This document shows positions 7,240-10,996 of a stretch of DNA of 10,996 bases, piece after piece. This DNA comes from Firmicutes bacterium UBA6132 (GTDB lineage: Bacteria; Bacillota_A; Clostridia; Tissierellales; Sedimentibacteraceae). Within the stretch, counting starts at the first letter, position 1. The number at the start of each line of letters is the position of its first letter. The position numbers and the translations under genes were made by a program. The DNA lies in contig DIVM01000282.1 of NCBI GenBank assembly GCA_002435835.1, positions 11,043 through 22,038 on the forward strand, read 5' to 3'. Under the pieces are notes generated by a model. The model was given only the letters and a program-made list of their open reading frames with translations. It ran no database searches and had not been told where the DNA came from.

Positions 7240-8559
7240 ATGAATTATGAACAAGCGATTGAATTTATACGTGCAGTTAGCAACAATGGTACAAAACAAG
7301 GGTTGGAAAGAAATGGGCGACTTACTGAACTCATGGGAAATCCTCAGAAAAGTTATAAAATAGTTCATGTTACAGGAACAAACGGAAAAGGGTCAACATG
7401 TAATATGCTTAATAATGTGCTTATATCATCCGGTTATAGAACAGGCTTGTTCATAAGTCCTCATCTTGAGGAATTTAACGAAAGGATTCAAATAAATAAT
7501 ACTCCCATAGACAAAGATTCTCTTACGAGAATTGCTTCTGAAGTAAAAGAAAAATTAGAGATAATGTATGATGAAGGATATAAAGATCTCACTGAATTTG
7601 AACTAATTACGGCCATTGGTTTTAAATATTTTGAAGAACAAAAAATTGACATTCTTGTTCTTGAAGTTGGTATGGGAGGCAGGCATGATGCAAGCAATGT
7701 AATTAAAAACAGTCTTGTTTCAGTAATTACTTCCATAAGCCTCGACCATACAGAATTTCTTGGTGATACAATTGAAAAAATTGCATATGAAAAAGCAGGT
7801 ATAATAAAGGAAAAGTCAAATGTTGTTATATACCCTCAAGATGAGATTATTAAAAACGTAATAAAAGAAGAAGCTCAATTAAAAAGTTCAACTGTATTTG
7901 AAGCAGATGTAAAGAATATAAGACTAAAAAATAGCGATTTAAACGGACAAACTATTGAATATTTAAAAAATGATATATTTAATCTTCCTGAATTAAAAAT
8001 AAATTTTCTAGGGCCTCACCAACTTTATAATACTGTAACAGTATTGCTGACTTTAGAAATCCTTAAAAATATTGGTTTAAACATAACCGAAAAAAGCATA
8101 ATTAATGGTTTTGAGAATTGTTCATATAGCGGAAGATTCGAAATAATATGTAAAAAACCTTTTATAATTTTAGACGGCGCTCATAATCAAAATGGTATAG
8201 AATATTTTGCAAAATCAATTCAAGAAAACTTCAAAGATAAAAAAATTATTTTGTTTTATGGAATGCTAAGAGACAAGAACCCTGAAGGTGTTTTAGATTA
8301 TTTAATACCAATTTGTGAAAAAATTTATACGCTAACACCAAATAGTCATAGAGCAATGAGTGCTATTGAGTTAGCTGAATTAATTCATAAGAAATTTGAT
8401 ATTCCTGTGACACCATTAAATAACTGTCATGAAGCATTTGAAATAGTAAAATGCCTTCAACAAAATGACATAGTTGCTTTTGTTGGTTCACTATATTTAA
8501 TTGGAGAAATCAGGACTATAATAAAAAAAAATATTAAAAACGAAATTTCTAATAGTTAA
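7240..8559 (+). CDS. folC: Folylpolyglutamate synthase / dihydrofolate synthase
   Basis: 439 residues, normal family length. This cytoplasmic Mur-ligase-type enzyme uses ATP to add glutamate to folates, and in many bacteria also joins glutamate to dihydropteroate. Visible motifs are the P-loop VTGTNGKGST (44-53), FISPHLEEFNERI (71-83), EVGMGGRHDASNV (142-154), ITSISLDHTEFLG (163-175), YEKAGIIK (183-190, where K185 is the expected carbamylated lysine), GRFE (298-301) and LDGAHNQNG (311-319). GSLYLIGEIR (416-425) is the usual C-terminal motif. It is the only plus-strand gene, has its own promoter and terminator, and is not obviously linked to its neighbours. Whether it has dihydrofolate synthase activity cannot be decided from these motifs. 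Confidence 0.96.
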   Translation: MNYEQAIEFIRAVSNNGTKQGLERNGRLTELMGNPQKSYKIVHVTGTNGKGSTCNMLNNVLISSGYRTGLFISPHLEEFNERIQINNTPIDKDSLTRIASEVKEKLEIMYDEGYKDLTEFELITAIGFKYFEEQKIDILVLEVGMGGRHDASNVIKNSLVSVITSISLDHTEFLGDTIEKIAYEKAGIIKEKSNVVIYPQDEIIKNVIKEEAQLKSSTVFEADVKNIRLKNSDLNGQTIEYLKNDIFNLPELKINFLGPHQLYNTVTVLLTLEILKNIGLNITEKSIINGFENCSYSGRFEIICKKPFIILDGAHNQNGIEYFAKSIQENFKDKKIILFYGMLRDKNPEGVLDYLIPICEKIYTLTPNSHRAMSAIELAELIHKKFDIPVTPLNNCHEAFEIVKCLQQNDIVAFVGSLYLIGEIRTIIKKNIKNEISNS

Positions 8560-8576
8560 CTTAAAATATAATAAAC

Positions 8577-8632
8577 AAAAACAGCTGTTTGAACATTAAC
8601 TGCTTTAGTTATTTGAACATACAGCTGTTTTT
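8577..8632. terminator. Bidirectional terminator between folC and the convergent minus-strand operon
   Basis: AAAAACAGCTGT (8577-8588) and ACAGCTGTTTTT (8621-8632) form a perfect 12-base inverted repeat whose A and T ends give a U tract in both directions. Inside, AACT (8598-8601) and AGTT (8607-8610) can close an inner stem. A direct repeat TTTGAACAT lies on each side and must bulge out. It serves folC (plus) and the GIY-YIG-like gene (minus). Confidence 0.75.
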
Positions 8633-8640
8633 AATTATAT

Positions 8641-8997
8641 TTATTTTTTTCCTTTATATGGATCAAAATTTTGTTTTGATAGTTTTTCATCCCAAACAAT
8701 TTTTAAAATATCAAGTTCTTCACTATAATCTGTTCTTGATTCATCTTTATCATATTGAAGTATTTCAAGAATTTCTATTTCAAATTTTTCTGCACCAAAT
8801 TCAGTCCATTCGTTTTGTAGTTCTTCATTTTGATATCCATTAGCATTTAACTGAAATTTTGTACTATTCATTACACCTTTTAAATTTTGAGTTACTCGTA
8901 AATGATATTTATTATTGCTTTTAGAACGTATTATAAATATTCCCATATCTGGTTTCATTTGCTTATACTGCTCTTTTAATTGTTTTTTTCTATCCAT
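8641..8997 (-). CDS. Degenerate GIY-YIG-like small protein
   Basis: 118 residues. The segment around residues 17-80 (DMGIFIIRSKSNNKYHLRV, then TQNLKGVMNSTKFQLN, then EFGAEKFEIEILE) follows the layout of GIY-YIG domains, with GIF at 19-21 for GIY, YHL at 31-33 for YIG, and the typical aromatic plus EILE strand at 72-78. The position expected to hold the catalytic Arg, after NLKG, is V42. Nuclease activity is therefore doubtful. The C-terminal part is acidic and has no recognised motif. The gene starts 9 bases after the stop of the upstream gene, and its site GGAAGGTGA overlaps the end of that gene, so the two form an operon. Family assignment is from remembered Firmicutes homologues. Function unknown. 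Confidence 0.75.
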   Translation of the reverse strand: MDRKKQLKEQYKQMKPDMGIFIIRSKSNNKYHLRVTQNLKGVMNSTKFQLNANGYQNEELQNEWTEFGAEKFEIEILEILQYDKDESRTDYSEELDILKIVWDEKLSKQNFDPYKGKK

Positions 8998-9006
8998 TTA
9001 ATCTAA

Positions 9007-9495
9007 TCACCTTCCGTTGTAACCCATTTCATTTAATAATCTCGATAAAGTACGTAATCTCTCACCTATTATTTCATCATCATCACTTAAAGCTTGATTA
9101 AATAATTTAATGTCTTCATCTATTTTTTCATTATCAGTACATACTTCAACAGTCATGGCATCACCTTGTAACCCTATTCTGTCTATAACAGTTTTTTCCT
9201 CATCATATAATTTTTTATAACGATAAGACCCACTAAAATGCAATTTTGTGCTACAAACTAAAATAGCTAAATCTAAAACTCTGTGAAGTGGTAGCTCTTC
9301 TGATTGTCTTGACCACTTTTCTCCTGTATATCTCCAAACTTTAGCAGATATATCTACTTTACCTCTATCATTCCATTGTGCCAATCCTAATGAAAGTCCT
9401 TTTGCATCTGAATTATAAGCGTTTCTGCCGTCAACATTTTCATAATTTTCTGAAACTATAACTGGTTTATGTTTTAAAGTAGTTGGTATTTTCAT
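9007..9495 (-). CDS. Conserved hypothetical protein, possibly DUF6530
   Basis: 162 residues, soluble, no signal peptide or membrane segment. I recognise the opening (MKIPTTLKHKPVIVSENYEN), the middle (AKGLSLGLAQWNDRGKVDIS, VWRYTGEKWSRQSEELPLHR) and the end (IGERLRTLSRLLNEMGY) as a conserved Firmicutes protein that I believe is called DUF6530; the family number is from memory. No catalytic motif is evident. Many W, R, H and D residues cluster in 40-72, which could form a binding surface. The ATG at 9495 follows AAAAGGAGAATAAA. It is first in an operon with the GIY-YIG-like gene, transcribed from a near-perfect promoter with a tandem repeat at its start point. Function unknown. Confidence 0.78.
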   Translation of the reverse strand: MKIPTTLKHKPVIVSENYENVDGRNAYNSDAKGLSLGLAQWNDRGKVDISAKVWRYTGEKWSRQSEELPLHRVLDLAILVCSTKLHFSGSYRYKKLYDEEKTVIDRIGLQGDAMTVEVCTDNEKIDEDIKLFNQALSDDDEIIGERLRTLSRLLNEMGYNGR

Positions 9496-9526
9496 TTTAT
9501 TCTCCTTTTCATATTCAACCTTTTTA

Positions 9527-9558
9527 TTTACTTATTTACTAAATTACTAACTTACTAA
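9527..9558. repeat. Four tandem 8-base repeats at a transcription start
   Basis: On the plus strand the units are tttactta, tttactaa, attactaa and cttactaa, with core (T)TACTAA and period exactly 8. The array touches the -10 box and covers the predicted start and early leader of the operon transcribed leftward. It could be an operator, or a low-complexity expansion in AT-rich DNA. Confidence 0.7.
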
Positions 9559-9586
9559 TAATAATATTTTTTATTTATAATGTCAA
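9558..9586 (-). promoter_or_regulatory. Strong sigma-70-type promoter of the DUF / GIY-YIG-like operon
   Basis: On the minus strand a perfect TTGACA (9586-9581) is followed after 17 bases by TATTAT (9563-9558), a 5/6 match. The predicted start is near 9551, about 55 bases before the ATG at 9495. Confidence 0.75.
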
Positions 9587-9602
9587 TATAAATTAACGAA
9601 AT

Positions 9603-9645
9603 AAAAAAATAGTGGTTAGGTATACACCTAACCACCACTATTTTT
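9603..9645 (-). terminator. Terminator of the thioesterase gene, overlapping its stop codon
   Basis: GTGGTTAGGT (9612-9621) and ACCTAACCAC (9626-9635) form a 10-base stem with a 4-base loop. An outer TA pairing follows after a 3-base bulge. On the minus strand it ends in seven T residues (9609-9603). The TAG stop codon at 9630-9628 lies within the stem, so the last codons and the terminator share DNA. Confidence 0.85.
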
Positions 9646-10041
9646 ATGAATTCTATTATAAGCATTTTCATATAATTTATCTTTATTTACAACAACTCGT
9701 TCACAACTACCCATACAAACAACTTCATTATTATCAGTAACTACAAATTCAAGAAATATTTCATGATTTTCTATTCTTTTAACAGTAACTGTTAGTGATA
9801 TTTCATCTCCAATTAATGTAGGATTTAAATGTGAAATATCCATTTTTCTACCTACTGTAATATAATTTTGCGGCAGTTTATCATCAATTAATTTACACGA
9901 TAAATCGATTACCATTGAAATAATAGAAGTAGTTGAAAGCAAATAATTAATTGTTGCTGTATTAGATACAAATGCATCGGAAGCTGTTGTAATCTTAGTA
10001 TACGTAATTGAATGTCCTTCTTTTACTTTAAATTTTAGCAT
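9628..10041 (-). CDS. FlK-like hot-dog fold thioesterase
   Basis: 137 residues from the ATG at 10041. The central TVGRKMDISHLNPTLIGDEI (62-81) and the C-terminal CMGSCERVVVN (109-119) match the fluoroacetyl-CoA thioesterase (FlK)-like hot-dog family, which hydrolyses acyl-CoA thioesters. By ungapped spacing from the FlK triad Thr42/Glu50/His76, T37 and H71 are kept, but the Glu position is I45, next to D46. The substrate may thus differ, or D46 may serve. An in-frame GTG six bases earlier (10047) directly abuts the AGGAGG site and is a worse start. The gene is monocistronic, with a terminator over its stop codon and another terminator 125 bases or so upstream separating it from the aminotransferase. 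Its pathway is not evident. Confidence 0.8.
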   Translation of the reverse strand: MLKFKVKEGHSITYTKITTASDAFVSNTATINYLLSTTSIISMVIDLSCKLIDDKLPQNYITVGRKMDISHLNPTLIGDEISLTVTVKRIENHEIFLEFVVTDNNEVVCMGSCERVVVNKDKLYENAYNRIHKNSGG

Positions 10042-10047
10042 TCTCAC

Positions 10048-10055
10048 CCTCCTTT
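10048..10055 (-). promoter_or_regulatory. Ribosome binding site that decides the thioesterase start
   Basis: AAAGGAGG on the minus strand is 6 bases from the ATG at 10041, the ideal spacing, but directly adjoins the in-frame GTG at 10047. Confidence 0.75.
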
Positions 10056-10135
10056 AAATTACATTAATTTATTGCTATAATAACGAATTAAAACTTTATA
10101 TTATACTTATATGTTAAATAGATTATTTACATGAC

Positions 10136-10166
10136 AAAAAAAGCTATCTTTATTAGAGATAGCTTT
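10136..10166 (-). terminator. Terminator of the aminotransferase gene
   Basis: AAAGCTATCT (10140-10149) and AGATAGCTTT (10157-10166) form a perfect 10-base stem with a 7-base loop. On the minus strand the hairpin runs into seven T residues (10142-10136). It lies 22 bases after the aminotransferase stop. Confidence 0.9.
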
Positions 10167-10188
10167 CATTTAAAATATATATTATTTA

Positions 10189-10996
10189 TTATCTTTGAGC
10201 TTCAAATTGTTTTAAAAGTTTAACAAATATTTCTGGAACTTTTAACATATTTTCAGGTGTTTCAACGTATGAAATACGGAACTGAGTATTTCCTGGATTG
10301 AATTCACCTTCAGCTATATCATAGAATCCTTTTAAAGGTGCTACTAGAACAGTTGTTTGAACTCCGTTGTAGTCAACAGCGCCTTCTTGTGCACAATATA
10401 ATACGAAGTCAATTGCATTAAATCCTGGTTTAACAACATTTCTTACATCAATTACTGTATATAAAGATGCATCAGGGCTTGAAATAATTAAACCTGGTTC
10501 TTGTTCTTTAAGACCACTGCTTACTTTCTTAATTAAATCTCCATAGTAATCACGAAGGCTTTTGCACCATCCAGCTATATCTTCTTTGCTTTCATGAGCT
10601 AATGCTCCAAATATGTACTGACCAATTACGTTAGCACATAAATTTGCAGTATATTCAGCTACAGAACGGTTGTTATATTCTGCACTATCAGTAATTAATG
10701 CACCTATTCTTAAACCACATGCATTCCACACTTTAGAAGCAGTATCTAATCCTATTCTTCTACCTTCTATTCCAGGTACATCTGCATCAGTGATTCCCCA
10801 AATACTAACAAGTTCGCTGCCTTCAACATAATATAATTCACGATAAGCTTCGTCACTAATCATCCACATATTATATTTTACACATAACTTAGCAAGTTCT
10901 CTTAATGTTTCATAGTCATAAAGTTGTCCTGTAGGATTATCATAAGGTATAACAAGTAATGCTCCAGGATTATGTTGTTTTATAGTTTCTTCAATT
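10189..10996 (-). CDS. PLP-dependent class I/II aminotransferase, N-terminus beyond the window
   Basis: The reading frame is open to the right edge, giving 268 visible residues, about two thirds of a typical aspartate-aminotransferase-like protein. From the edge inward come PYDNPTGQLYDY (the NPTG motif), WMISDEAYREL (Asp that contacts the PLP ring nitrogen, and its Tyr) and TASKVWNACGLRIG, in which the Lys codon at 10734-10732 is the Schiff-base lysine and the Arg eight residues on binds the PLP phosphate. NTQFRISYVE near the C-terminus holds the expected substrate-carboxylate Arg. It is a cytoplasmic fold-type I enzyme acting on an amino acid and a 2-oxo acid; the specificity cannot be read. 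The Met codon at 10869 is internal and not a start. Confidence 0.92.
   Translation of the reverse strand, partial: IEETIKQHNPGALLVIPYDNPTGQLYDYETLRELAKLCVKYNMWMISDEAYRELYYVEGSELVSIWGITDADVPGIEGRRIGLDTASKVWNACGLRIGALITDSAEYNNRSVAEYTANLCANVIGQYIFGALAHESKEDIAGWCKSLRDYYGDLIKKVSSGLKEQEPGLIISSPDASLYTVIDVRNVVKPGFNAIDFVLYCAQEGAVDYNGVQTTVLVAPLKGFYDIAEGEFNPGNTQFRISYVETPENMLKVPEIFVKLLKQFEAQR

Noticed and set aside
8589..8843. Plus-strand open frame of 84 codons after folC
   Set aside because: It begins inside the terminator, has hydrophobic low-complexity composition, and is the antisense of the GIY-YIG-like gene.
9527..9558. Tandem repeats as a CRISPR array
   Set aside because: The units are 8 bases with no spacers, and no cas genes are present.
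10042..10047. GTG start for the thioesterase at 10047
   Set aside because: It adjoins the AGGAGG site, leaving no spacer, whereas the ATG at 10041 is 6 bases away.

Overview
The window is AT-rich, with strong AGGAGG-type ribosome sites and short convergent terminators. This fits a low-GC Firmicute, most likely an anaerobic Clostridia member (possibly Tissierellales or Sedimentibacter-like; no marker gene settles it). All genes except folC lie on the minus strand.

Positions 1-2177 (minus) hold a 5-oxoproline (pyroglutamate) catabolic operon in the order pxpA, NRAMP-like transporter, pxpB; pxpB runs off the left edge. The gene set matches the ycsF-ycsG-kipI arrangement of Bacillus subtilis. 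The transporter has lost the NRAMP metal-binding residues, so it may carry something other than a metal.

Positions 2362-6974 (minus) hold a tightly coupled regulatory operon: a sodium:solute symporter, a membrane histidine kinase with an extracytoplasmic sensor region plus HAMP and PAS domains, and an NtrC-type sigma-54 activator. Symporter and kinase overlap by 11 bases; kinase and regulator are 1 base apart. The 184-base gap between regulator and pxpA holds a sigma-54 promoter with correct spacing, about 36 bases upstream of the pxpA start. About 118 bases upstream of its predicted start point lies a nested dyad of four GAGCG(G/A)T half-sites. The simplest reading is that the symporter/kinase/regulator unit senses 5-oxoproline or a related compound and switches on pxpA-transporter-pxpB through sigma-54. 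I regard this as the most interesting system in the window. It resembles CbrA/CbrB, where symporter and kinase are fused, but here they are separate proteins.

Positions 7143-8632 hold folC (plus strand) with a near-consensus promoter and a bidirectional terminator. Positions 8641-9586 (minus) hold a two-gene operon: a conserved protein of unknown function, then a degenerate GIY-YIG-like protein, with a near-perfect promoter and a 4 x 8-base tandem repeat at its start point. Positions 9603-10041 (minus) encode a FlK-like hot-dog thioesterase, and 10136-10996 the C-terminal two thirds of a class I/II aminotransferase. No gap exceeds 300 bases; the longest, 6975-7239, holds divergent promoters. 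No tRNA, rRNA, CRISPR array or insertion sequence was seen.
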